Shown piece by piece: positions 1-6,246 of a stretch of 6,246 nt of DNA (its first letter is position 1; every line of letters begins with the position of its first letter). Under the pieces are notes generated by a model. That model was not told the origin of the DNA. It did not search any database and saw only the letters and a list, made by a program, of their open reading frames with translations. Position numbers and translations under genes: made by a program. Source of the DNA: an uncultured Lachnospiraceae bacterium (GTDB lineage: Bacteria > Bacillota > Clostridia > Lachnospirales > Lachnospiraceae); assembly GCA_902773445.1 (NCBI GenBank), contig CACYEU010000156.1, forward strand, positions 1-6,246, written 5' to 3'.

Positions 1-980
1 AGAAATCCGGAATTGCTTTTATCATGAGCTTTATCCGTATCACTTATATGCCCTATCGAAGCTGCTGCCCGCCGAACTGCATCAGTAATCCGATAAGCCG
101 CCTCTGACAGACGGACCATCTCATCATTCGCAACGTTTTGATTGACAAAGACCGGCTTATCCGGGAATGACCCGCGGATGATCCCGGCCAGATAATCGGT
201 GCTCGTAATGATCCCGTCACACAGCGCAATGATCTCCGCCATATGCGTTGTATCCAGTCTCGTCTCTCCCGGAAGCCGGTTCAGATAATCATTCTCCATA
301 CTGAGTTCATACGAAAAGATCGCGTCATCGACCTCAAAAAAGACCTGACCGCCCGCTCTCTTAAACACCTCGGCTATCTTCTGATAGAACGGAAACCAGA
401 CGCGCTGCAGCACGAGATGCCTGTAATTCAAATGCTTGTCTTTGAAGCCCCGGTTGATATTGATGACCTCGCTTTTAATCCCCTGTTTGATCAATTCTTC
501 AGCGAGATGATCTCCGCGGTATCGACGGCATGGACCGCCCGGTGCCGCTTCTGTCAGTATCAGCACGCCTTCTGCCGCGTCGCGCCCGGCAGATCTGACC
601 TGATCGATACTGCCGAGCTCAAATGAAACAGATTCCTCTGTATTTTCTTCAGATTCCCGCCTGACTGTAACCTCAATCGAAACACTGTCTGCACTCACAC
701 TGCTGAGATCCGCTTCAAATCCATTATATTTCCCAGCATCATCCAGTTTGAAAACATCCGCAACAGTTTCACGCAGCTGACCGGGCTGAGTGTTTAACAG
801 AAACTTCTGTCCCTGGTCGTCTGTTGCGCGAATCGTCATCGAACGAATCGGTTTTCGTCTGTCAAGAGCCCATCCTCTGACGAACAGATACCCGTCGAGG
901 AACAGGATGTTGTCGACGCAAAGACGTACGCCGTCCTGATTCATCGGTCTTTTTAAGTTGTCTGAAACTGATACAGGCAT
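1..980 (-). CDS. Glycosyltransferase with N-terminal beta-type domain, C-terminus cut by window edge
   Basis: This frame is open from ATG at 980 to the left edge (326 full codons plus two bases, no stop), so the protein is partial. Two parts can be seen. Residues about 22-120 look like a small beta-sandwich module (strand-rich, with FVRGWALD near residue 33) of the kind found in front of some Bacillota glycosyltransferases. From about residue 138 a GT-B-like N-terminal half begins: ILTEAAPGG, then CRRYRGDHLAEELIKQG, VLQRVWF (190-196), FFEVDDAIF (214-222), CDGIITSTDYLA (254-265) and PVFVNQNVAND. These resemble GT1/GT4-type transferases that use nucleotide-sugar donors; the donor-binding C-terminal half is outside the window. 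A purine-rich AAAGAAAGAG just upstream supports the ATG; an in-frame GTG at 1022 has no ribosome binding site. It follows the GT2 gene by 62 nt with no hairpin. Substrate and linkage cannot be told. The family call is from motif memory, without a search. Confidence 0.85.
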   Translation of the reverse strand, partial: MPVSVSDNLKRPMNQDGVRLCVDNILFLDGYLFVRGWALDRRKPIRSMTIRATDDQGQKFLLNTQPGQLRETVADVFKLDDAGKYNGFEADLSSVSADSVSIEVTVRRESEENTEESVSFELGSIDQVRSAGRDAAEGVLILTEAAPGGPCRRYRGDHLAEELIKQGIKSEVININRGFKDKHLNYRHLVLQRVWFPFYQKIAEVFKRAGGQVFFEVDDAIFSYELSMENDYLNRLPGETRLDTTHMAEIIALCDGIITSTDYLAGIIRGSFPDKPVFVNQNVANDEMVRLSEAAYRITDAVRRAAASIGHISDTDKAHDKSNSGF

Positions 981-1042
981 ATTCTCTTTCTTTGTGTATG
1001 AATACTGTTGTTTTCCTTTCACCGCATAGGCTGAAACACTGA

Positions 1043-2947
1043 TCAGACTTGTATATCATAATTTGTTCGTTCGCGTGTCAGATTCGGATTATAGAACGGA
1101 TCGGTCAGTTTTTTATTGTCTGCTTCAGCGTCGCCAAGCCATTTCTCTTTGAATAAGCTGATCTCGCGTTCAAAGCGCTTCCGGCTTTCATCGTCTGTGT
1201 CAAGTCCGCGTGACTTCGATTCATAGTGGGTCAGTTCGGCAAACGGTGTAAACACGATACGCCAACCGGCTTCGCGGATCCGCATACAGAGATCGATATC
1301 ATTCAACGCCACTGCAAATGTCTCGTCGAACCCTCCGATCTCATCGAACACTTCTGTTCGCACAAGCATGCATGCTGCGGTCACCGCACTCATATCCTGT
1401 GCCATGACAGCCCTGCCGAAATAGCCGGGATCGTCATGTCTGAATCCCCGGAACGCATGGTCAGCCACACCGGATACACCGAGCAGTACGCCGGCATGCT
1501 GGATCGTCCCGTCGCCATAGAACAATTTGGCTCCGACTGCGCCGACTCCGGGCTGTGCGCACTGCGCGACCATTTCGCCGATCGCATCGTCGGTGACGAC
1601 CCGTGTGTCATTATTCAAAAACAGCAGGTAATCGCCATCGGCATTCCGGCGCCCGAAATTATTGATCGCGGAAAAATTAAACGATACCTCTGACGGATCA
1701 GCACTTCCGGGCTGTTGAAATGTCACGACGCGGATACGTGGATCCAATCCTTGTGCTTTTCGGTAAAAATCAAATGTCTTCGGATCTTTGCTGTTGTTCT
1801 CAACAACAATGATCTCAACATTCCCATATGTTGATGTTCTGATCAGTGATGTCAGACAACGCTTCAAATCAGCAATATGATCTTTGTTTGGAATGATCAC
1901 GGAGATCTTTGGTTGTTCAATCAGCGGATACCGGATCCTGTACATGCCGGGGTAACTGACACCTCCGACTTCGAGCGGCTCCGCAGCCGGAAACGGCGCA
2001 TCCTCTGTATCGGCAACCCTCATGAAATGGGCATCTAATGCACGCTTTCCCGCATCGAAGGCGTAAGACTTGCTCGCAGCATCTCCCGCGGTCGAATCAG
2101 GATTGACACGCCAGTGATAAAGCACTTTCGGGATATGGATGAAACGGTCTGTCTTCTCAGAACAGCGCAGGATAAAATCATAATCCTGCGATCCGTCAAA
2201 CTCAGCATTTAAGCCGCCGATCTCATCGACCAAACTGTGCCTCACCATACTCAGATGCGAAATGTAATTCGTCGAGTGCAGCAGAGCCTGATTGAAATCC
2301 GGTTTGAAATGAGGCATGAAGAATCTGCGTCCCTTCATGTCCGTCTTATCTTCATCGCTGTAGACATAATCCACATCGCGATGCTCATTGACTGCGGCGG
2401 TACATTCAAAGAGTGCATCAGGTGACAGAAGGTCATCGTGATCCATAAAGGCGATAAACTCACCGCGTGCGATCCTGAGCGCACGGTTCGTGTTATCGGA
2501 GATCCCAAACGGTCCGCCGGGCTCGTCTGTATTGGCATCGTGTCCATTCAGAATCTCTCCATCGCTCATCACGACTCTGATCCGTTCATCTGAAGCCGCC
2601 AATTCCCGCAGTACATCAGCGATCGGTGAATCCTCTCCGCTTCCGTCCGACAAACAGAGTTCCCAGTTCGAATAGGTCTGCGTCCTGACAGAATCGATCA
2701 TGGCATCGAGGAACGGCAGAGGTGTCTTATAAAGAGCCGTTACAACAGAAATCAGCGGCGCGTATTCAAACTGATGCGCCCGCTGACTCGCAAGCTCCGC
2801 CTCTGTCAGGCGATGCTTAATCTGCCATGCCGGATAGTCGTCGGCATAGCCGTATATCAATTTATTTTTAAGATAATGGCAGGTCCTCCGTCCACCGTAG
2901 AGGCCTTTATACCATTTGATCTTTCCGATCGCTACCGATACCCCCAT
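1043..2947 (-). CDS. Tandem-domain GT2 family glycosyltransferase
   Basis: About 634 residues with two GT-A (family 2) domains, probably adding sugars to a lipid-linked glycan on the cytoplasmic side. Residue numbers count from a TTG at 2950; the ATG at 2947 is residue 2. Domain 1 starts at ISVVTALYK (about 68), has the metal-binding-type DHDD at 170-173, YSDEDK at 197-202 and HWR at 279-281. Domain 2 starts at ISVIIPNKD (about 349), has VVENNS (382-387), LNND at 445-448, the AACMLVR acceptor-region motif near 525 and ALNDIDLCMR near 548, where these families carry the catalytic acidic residue. Both domains therefore look intact. No membrane segment is evident. The first about 65 residues are a linker seen in similar two-domain enzymes. 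An acidic, Gly-rich stretch at about 129-148 sits between VRVV-type strand and GISDNTN, longer than usual. ATG at 2947 is preferred over TTG at 2950 because GGGGG lies 6 nt before it. It lies 17 nt after the membrane protein gene. Sugar specificity unknown. Confidence 0.93.
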   Translation of the reverse strand: MGVSVAIGKIKWYKGLYGGRRTCHYLKNKLIYGYADDYPAWQIKHRLTEAELASQRAHQFEYAPLISVVTALYKTPLPFLDAMIDSVRTQTYSNWELCLSDGSGEDSPIADVLRELAASDERIRVVMSDGEILNGHDANTDEPGGPFGISDNTNRALRIARGEFIAFMDHDDLLSPDALFECTAAVNEHRDVDYVYSDEDKTDMKGRRFFMPHFKPDFNQALLHSTNYISHLSMVRHSLVDEIGGLNAEFDGSQDYDFILRCSEKTDRFIHIPKVLYHWRVNPDSTAGDAASKSYAFDAGKRALDAHFMRVADTEDAPFPAAEPLEVGGVSYPGMYRIRYPLIEQPKISVIIPNKDHIADLKRCLTSLIRTSTYGNVEIIVVENNSKDPKTFDFYRKAQGLDPRIRVVTFQQPGSADPSEVSFNFSAINNFGRRNADGDYLLFLNNDTRVVTDDAIGEMVAQCAQPGVGAVGAKLFYGDGTIQHAGVLLGVSGVADHAFRGFRHDDPGYFGRAVMAQDMSAVTAACMLVRTEVFDEIGGFDETFAVALNDIDLCMRIREAGWRIVFTPFAELTHYESKSRGLDTDDESRKRFEREISLFKEKWLGDAEADNKKLTDPFYNPNLTRERTNYDIQV

Positions 2948-2953
2948 CAAAGA

Positions 2954-2958
2954 CCCCC
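2954..2958 (-). promoter_or_regulatory. Likely ribosome binding site of the GT2 gene
   Basis: A GGGGG run lies 6 nt before ATG 2947 and only 3 nt before the alternative TTG 2950. The spacing favours the ATG. It is a weak match to the consensus AGGAGG, so translational coupling to the upstream gene, which stops at 2965, may also help. Confidence 0.45.
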
Positions 2959-2964
2959 GTCTGA

Positions 2965-3606
2965 TTATCTCGCGAACAGTTTACCCAGCAGTTTCATAAA
3001 CAGGTAGATGAATGCGACAAAACCGAAAGCTACGATAAATGTCTCAAGATTGAATCGGTGGTTAAATGATCTCGCTACGATTGCCTGACCGGGTATCAGT
3101 TTATTGTCGACGATCATTTTGCTCTGTGCGCCCTCGATCTCCTGTGTGAAATTGATCGACAATGTCTCGGCACCGTGCATTTCCCGTCCCATTACGACAA
3201 AATTGAAACGTTTACCCTTTGTGTCAGGAATCTCTTTGTCAAACTTCAGCTTATTGAACTTGCCGCTCTTGACTTGCTCAGCCGGAAGTTCGCCTTTGTA
3301 CAGGACCTTTCCGCTTTCATCAGTCAGCTTGTAGAGCAGCGCTGCATTCTTCACTTCCGAGACAGCTCCGTTGCAGGTGATTCTCAGGAAGAATCCGTCG
3401 ATTGCCGAGTCTTTTTCAATAAACGACTCGACAAATTCCCACTCGTTGTTGATCCTGGTCGACTCCCACTTGCTCGAATCAACACGCCTCTCATAGAGAT
3501 ACTGCTTGACATCGACATGAGCATAGAAAAAGTCGAGTACAAGCACGACTGCAAGCGCAATCAGCAGCGAGATGACCTTTTTAGTTTTGTTTTGTCCGCT
3601 TTTCAT
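2965..3606 (-). CDS. Two-pass membrane protein of unknown function in glycan export operon
   Basis: A 213-residue protein I cannot assign to a named family. It has a basic N-terminus (KSGQNKTKK), a hydrophobic segment at about 11-28, an extracytoplasmic stretch at about 30-188, a second hydrophobic segment at about 189-207 and a short basic tail. Predicted topology is both ends inside, the middle outside. The middle looks beta-rich, with alternating hydrophobic strands (GFFLRITCN near 71, ALLYKLTDESGKVLYKGEL near 89, FNFVVMG near 134, LSINFTQEI near 149), which suggests a jelly-roll or Ig-like fold; a single Cys at 78 makes an internal disulphide impossible. Its ATG overlaps the ATPase stop by 1 nt (TAATG), and the nearest good Shine-Dalgarno (GAGGAG) is 17 nt away, so translation is likely coupled to the ATPase. 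Position suggests a role in glycan export, recognition or attachment after export; this is inference from context only. Confidence 0.88.
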   Translation of the reverse strand: MKSGQNKTKKVISLLIALAVVLVLDFFYAHVDVKQYLYERRVDSSKWESTRINNEWEFVESFIEKDSAIDGFFLRITCNGAVSEVKNAALLYKLTDESGKVLYKGELPAEQVKSGKFNKLKFDKEIPDTKGKRFNFVVMGREMHGAETLSINFTQEIEGAQSKMIVDNKLIPGQAIVARSFNHRFNLETFIVAFGFVAFIYLFMKLLGKLFAR

Positions 3607-4340
3607 TACTTGAACTGCTTATACTCCTCACAAATCTCCTGTGCGTCACCATAACGCTTGACATGCCCGTGGTCGAGCCATACGATCCTCTGACAGATGC
3701 TCTGGACCTGCGCAATGCTGTGTGAAACGAACAGAACGGTCGTACCGTTATCCAACATCTTATGGATCCGTGCCTGACATTTCTCCTGGAATCTGAAGTC
3801 GCCGACAGACAGAGCCTCATCGACGATCAGAATATCAGGCTGATCGATTGTCGCGACCGAAAAGCCGAGACGCGCAACCATTCCTGATGAATAATTCTTG
3901 ATCGGCACTTCCATGAAATTCCCGAGTTCTGAGAATTGAATGATGTCCGGGAATGCCGCCTCCATTTCTTCTCGCGTATGCCCGAGAAGCGCACCGTTCA
4001 GAAAGACATTTTCTCTGGCTGTCAGATCCATATCAAATCCGGCTCCGAGTTCGATCAAAGGTGCAACATTTCCGCGGACTGTCACTGTACCTTTTGTAGG
4101 CTTCAGAACACCAGCGATGATCTTTAACATGGTCGATTTGCCGCTGCCGTTCAGCCCGATCAGACCAAGCGACTGACCTTTATAGACTTCGAATGATACG
4201 TCGTCAAGCGCCCAGAACTGATCATAGCTGACCTGGCGCTTGATCGTCTTAATCACATACTCCTTGAAGCTGTCGATCTTCTCAGAAGTCATGTTAAAGC
4301 ACATCGATATGTTTTTGGCTTCAATGATCGGTTGACTCAT
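3606..4340 (-). CDS. ABC transporter ATP-binding protein, polysaccharide/teichoic acid export (Wzt/TagH type)
   Basis: A 244-residue cytoplasmic ATPase that would power export of an undecaprenyl-linked glycan with the permease encoded just upstream. Walker A is GLNGSGKST at 62-70, the region ELGAGFD at 97-103 is the modified Q-loop typical of this family, the signature is YSSGM at 150-154 in place of LSGGQ, Walker B is ILIVDEA at 170-176 with the catalytic Glu at 175, and the H-loop His is 207. The insertion before Walker A (about 20-43, SFKEYVIKTIKR then FWALDDVSF) is the gate-helix type segment of Wzt/TagH proteins. It ends right after the nucleotide-binding domain: the C-terminal carbohydrate-binding domain of some Wzt proteins is absent. 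ATG at 4340 has AGAGGTG just upstream. The gene starts 12 nt after the permease stop and overlaps the next gene by 1 nt. Family clear; the exported polymer is not known. Confidence 0.96.
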   Translation of the reverse strand: MSQPIIEAKNISMCFNMTSEKIDSFKEYVIKTIKRQVSYDQFWALDDVSFEVYKGQSLGLIGLNGSGKSTMLKIIAGVLKPTKGTVTVRGNVAPLIELGAGFDMDLTARENVFLNGALLGHTREEMEAAFPDIIQFSELGNFMEVPIKNYSSGMVARLGFSVATIDQPDILIVDEALSVGDFRFQEKCQARIHKMLDNGTTVLFVSHSIAQVQSICQRIVWLDHGHVKRYGDAQEICEEYKQFK

Positions 4341-4352
4341 AACACCTCTGTA

Positions 4353-5129
4353 TCAGATATTCAAAATGAATGTATCCTGCTCTTTATAGAAGACGATCAT
4401 GCCGATCGCAAGCATCACGACGGCTTCGACCGCTCCGACAAGAAATCTCTTGCCCGAGAACATCATATTGTACAGCATGACATCTCTGAACATGACCAGA
4501 TAATTAGTCAGCGGATTGGCGTTGACGATCTTATACATCCAATCCGGCAGAATAGACATCGGATAAATGACCGGTGTCAAGTACATCAATGCGGTCGTAA
4601 AGACAGCCCACAGATGCATGATGTCACGGAATTTCACGGTAACTGCTGAAAGGAACAATCCGACACCAAGCGAAAAGACCGCGCAGAGGACAAGCGGAAT
4701 AAACGCGAGAAACGAAATATAATGCATATCGGCACGCAGCGCCAGCATTACCAGCAGCAGCGCGGTAAATGACGCGAACAGATTGATAATACTTGAGAAT
4801 ACTCGTGAAATAACGAACAGGTACTTCGGCACATAGACTTTCTTGATCAGTGCCTTAGCGCCGATGATCGCGTTCATACCTGTTGTCGATGCATCATTGA
4901 AAAAGTTAAAGATGACCTGACCGCTCAAAATATAGAGCGGGAAGTTCTCGACCTGAAAACGGAACAGATTTGAGAAGACGACAGACAGGACCGTCATCAT
5001 CATGAGCGGTCTCAGAAGTGTCCACGCAACCCCGAGGACACTCCGCCTGTACTTGATCTTGATATCGCGCCCGGTCAACTCAATGAGCAGGGGTTTGAAT
5101 TTCAAAAAGTTTTGTATATAGGTTGACAA
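4353..5129 (-). CDS. ABC-2 type polysaccharide export permease (Wzm/TagG type), TTG start
   Basis: A 258-residue inner-membrane permease that forms the channel of the glycan exporter with the ATPase encoded 12 nt downstream. The N-terminus (FLKFKPLLIELTGRDIKIKY) is the amphipathic interface region of ABC-2 polysaccharide permeases and is followed by RRSVLGVAW. Six hydrophobic segments are seen at about 33-53, 63-80, 108-130, 137-163, 172-190 and 228-247. LTPVIYPMS (184-192) and NPLTNYLVMFRD (205-216) are family hallmarks. Length matches the usual 255-270. The start is TTG at 5129, with AAGGAG 6 nt upstream. A longer frame upward to an ATG at 5282 exists, but the extra 51 codons lie almost wholly inside engB, encode an Arg-rich run unlike any permease, and lack a role in this family. 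The engB stop is 16 nt before the TTG. Regulation probably shares the clpX-engB transcript. Confidence 0.95.
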   Translation of the reverse strand: MSTYIQNFLKFKPLLIELTGRDIKIKYRRSVLGVAWTLLRPLMMMTVLSVVFSNLFRFQVENFPLYILSGQVIFNFFNDASTTGMNAIIGAKALIKKVYVPKYLFVISRVFSSIINLFASFTALLLVMLALRADMHYISFLAFIPLVLCAVFSLGVGLFLSAVTVKFRDIMHLWAVFTTALMYLTPVIYPMSILPDWMYKIVNANPLTNYLVMFRDVMLYNMMFSGKRFLVGAVEAVVMLAIGMIVFYKEQDTFILNI

Positions 5130-5135
5130 AACTGA

Positions 5136-5141
5136 CTCCTT
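5136..5141 (-). promoter_or_regulatory. Ribosome binding site fixing the TTG start of the permease
   Basis: The minus strand reads AAGGAG, then six bases, then TTG at 5129. This perfect Shine-Dalgarno at ideal spacing sits in the 16-nt gap after the engB stop, and no ATG or GTG in frame is as well placed. It decides the start against the longer frame that runs into engB. Confidence 0.85.
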
Positions 5142-5145
5142 ATCC

Positions 5146-5763
5146 TCACTCTGTTTTGAGCAAAGCCGCCAATACTTCACTGCGTCCTGCCTTCGTCTTC
5201 GCCGAGAAGACGATCGGTTCCGATGCGTGAAGCGCCTGTCCCGCAAGGTCTGTGTGACGGACAGCAACTTCCTCAAGAGCATTTTTGATCTGCGCTTTCG
5301 CCGAATTGATCTGGCTGCGTTTTAGTTTGTCAGCCTTTGTCGCGACAATGACTGACGGGATCCCGGTCGCGAGTATCCAGTCGTACATCATCAGATCGTC
5401 GGCCGACGGTTTGTGTCTCAGATCGACAAGCTGACAGATCTTCGTCAGTGTCTGTGTCGTCTGAAAATAGCGCTCGATCATTGCGCTCCAGGCTTCCTGC
5501 GCGCTCTTGCTGGCCCTCGCATATCCATAGCCGGGCAAATCGACAAAATAGAACGATTCGTTGACCAGATAATAGTTGATCGTCTGTGTCTTGCCCGGTG
5601 TCCCGGAAGTGCGCGCCAGCGCTTTTCTCTGCACCAATGTATTGATCAGCGATGATTTGCCGACATTCGAACGCCCCGAAAAAGCGATCTCGGGAATCGA
5701 ATGAACCGGCAGTTTGCTCGTAGGCCCGCAGACCTGATCCAGTGTAACAGAAGTGATCTGCAT
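5146..5763 (-). CDS. engB: Ribosome biogenesis GTP-binding protein EngB/YsxC/YihA
   Basis: A 205-residue small GTPase of the TrmE-Era-EngA-EngB-Septin family, needed in many bacteria for assembly of the large ribosomal subunit. All GTPase motifs are present (numbers from GTG 5772; subtract 3 for the ATG): G1 GRSNVGKS 33-40, G2 Thr58 in SGTPGKTQ, G3 DLPGYGYA 78-85, G4 TKAD 145-148, G5 SAK 190-192. PEIAFSGRSNVGKSS and RTSGTPGKTQ are signature blocks of this subfamily. Length is typical. Start: ATG at 5763 gives MQIT, matching the short N-terminus usual for YsxC, and it directly follows the clpX stop (TGATATG, one base between). An in-frame GTG at 5772 would overlap clpX by 8 bases and is the alternative. 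Coupled translation with clpX is likely. Adjacent clpX and engB are known in streptococci and lactococci. Confidence 0.97.
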   Translation of the reverse strand: MQITSVTLDQVCGPTSKLPVHSIPEIAFSGRSNVGKSSLINTLVQRKALARTSGTPGKTQTINYYLVNESFYFVDLPGYGYARASKSAQEAWSAMIERYFQTTQTLTKICQLVDLRHKPSADDLMMYDWILATGIPSVIVATKADKLKRSQINSAKAQIKNALEEVAVRHTDLAGQALHASEPIVFSAKTKAGRSEVLAALLKTE

Positions 5764-5764
5764 A

Positions 5765-6246
5765 TCAGGCACTCTCGTTGCCCGCCCCTTCTCTTACGAG
5801 GATCGGGTCGGCTTTGCCGCGGACGACTTCTTTTGTGATCTTGCACTTTTTGATCGTCGGATCAGACGGCACACAGTACATCACGTCCGTCATGATCGAC
5901 TCCATGATCGAACGCAGACCGCGTGCTCCGGTCTTTCTTTTAACGCTGATCGAAGCGATCGCATCGAGTGCGGCTTTGTCAAAGATCAGTTCGACACCGT
6001 CCATCTCAAGCATTCTTTTGTACTGTCTGACCAGCGAATTTTTAGGCTCGATCAGAATACGGATCAACGCCTTTTTGTCAAGCTCCTGCACGGTCGTTGT
6101 CACCGGGACACGGCCGACAAGTTCCGGGATCAGCCCGTATTTGACAAGATCCTGCGGAAGGACCTGTAACAGCAGCGCATTTCTGTCTTTCTGCCGTTTC
6201 TCCATGATGTCCGCATTGAAACCGATCGATTTCTGATCGAGACGGG
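5765..6246 (-). CDS. clpX: ATP-dependent Clp protease ATP-binding subunit ClpX, C-terminal part
   Basis: The last 159 residues of ClpX, the AAA+ unfoldase that feeds substrates to ClpP in the cytoplasm; the N-terminal zinc-binding domain, Walker A and most of the large AAA+ domain lie beyond the right edge. The frame is open to the edge, so the ATG at 6205 is internal and not the start. Visible family blocks are KSIGFNADI, then QDLVKYGLIPELVGRVPV (end of the large AAA+ subdomain, with the GLIPE..GR region), EPKNSLVRQYKRM, the small-domain MDGVEL, and the sensor-2 block RKTGARGLRSIME with its conserved GAR arginine. It ends normally in a charged tail (GAGNESA), one base before the engB ATG. 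No sign of disruption. Confidence 0.97.
   Translation of the reverse strand, partial: RLDQKSIGFNADIMEKRQKDRNALLLQVLPQDLVKYGLIPELVGRVPVTTTVQELDKKALIRILIEPKNSLVRQYKRMLEMDGVELIFDKAALDAIASISVKRKTGARGLRSIMESIMTDVMYCVPSDPTIKKCKITKEVVRGKADPILVREGAGNESA

Noticed and set aside
243..626. 127-codon plus-strand frame opposite the partial glycosyltransferase
   Set aside because: It is antisense to a frame with clear glycosyltransferase motifs and shows no recognisable domain.
981..1042. 62-nt gap between the two glycosyltransferase genes as a terminator or promoter site
   Set aside because: No inverted repeat with a T-run and no -35/-10 pair is visible; it holds only a purine-rich leader.
862..1059. 65-codon minus-strand frame starting at ATG 1059
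   Set aside because: It overlaps the beginning of the second glycosyltransferase in a different frame, starts inside the end of the GT2 gene, and its Arg-rich product has no family features.
1226..1693. 155-codon plus-strand frame opposite the GT2 gene
   Set aside because: It is the mirror of conserved GT2 domain 2 coding sequence; the His/Cys-rich product comes from the reverse complement of its codons.
5122..5160. TTGACA-like hexamer on the plus strand near 5123
   Set aside because: No matching -10 box at usual spacing follows it, and no plus-strand gene lies downstream; it is part of the permease start region read backwards.
5130..5282. Longer start for the permease (ATG at 5282, 51 extra codons)
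   Set aside because: The extension overlaps engB in another frame, gives an Arg-rich run foreign to permeases, and the TTG at 5129 has a perfect AAGGAG at 6 nt.
5753..6236. Plus-strand frames of 138 and 152 codons opposite clpX
   Set aside because: Both are antisense to well-conserved ClpX sequence and to each other in frame, with no family features.

Overview
All genes in this window lie on the minus strand and appear to form one continuous transcription unit running from the right edge to the left. The layout is: the end of clpX, engB (ysxC/yihA family), an ABC-2 polysaccharide export permease, its ATPase, a small two-pass membrane protein of unknown function, a large tandem-domain GT2 glycosyltransferase, and the first two thirds or so of a second glycosyltransferase that is cut by the left edge. 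Both edge genes are open to the window boundary. The second glycosyltransferase (positions 980 down to 1) is easy to miss because it has no stop inside the window.

The window suggests a Bacillota-type bacterium. The evidence is the clpX-engB adjacency, known in streptococci and lactococci, and the Wzm/Wzt (TagG/TagH) type exporter, with base composition near 50% GC by eye. Genus or family cannot be read from the sequence. Use of TTG as a start with a perfect Shine-Dalgarno sequence (permease gene) and tightly packed or overlapping junctions fit this.

Region by region: 6246-5761 holds housekeeping protein quality control and ribosome assembly (ClpX C-terminus, EngB GTPase). Positions 5148-3606 hold the ABC exporter pair, which would move an undecaprenyl-linked glycan across the membrane. 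Positions 3606-2965 encode a membrane-anchored protein with about 160 residues outside the membrane. Positions 2947-1 encode glycosyltransferases that probably build the exported glycan. Junctions are 1 nt (clpX/engB), 16 nt (engB/permease), 12 nt (permease/ATPase), a 1-nt TAATG overlap (ATPase/membrane protein), 17 nt and 62 nt. None contains a visible terminator or a convincing promoter, so the cell-surface glycan genes may be read through from clpX-engB.

The least explained part is the small membrane protein, placed exactly between an exporter ATPase that lacks the C-terminal carbohydrate-binding domain seen in some Wzt proteins and the glycosyltransferases. There is no stretch over 300 bases without a gene, and I see no RNA gene, mobile element, CRISPR array or attachment site.
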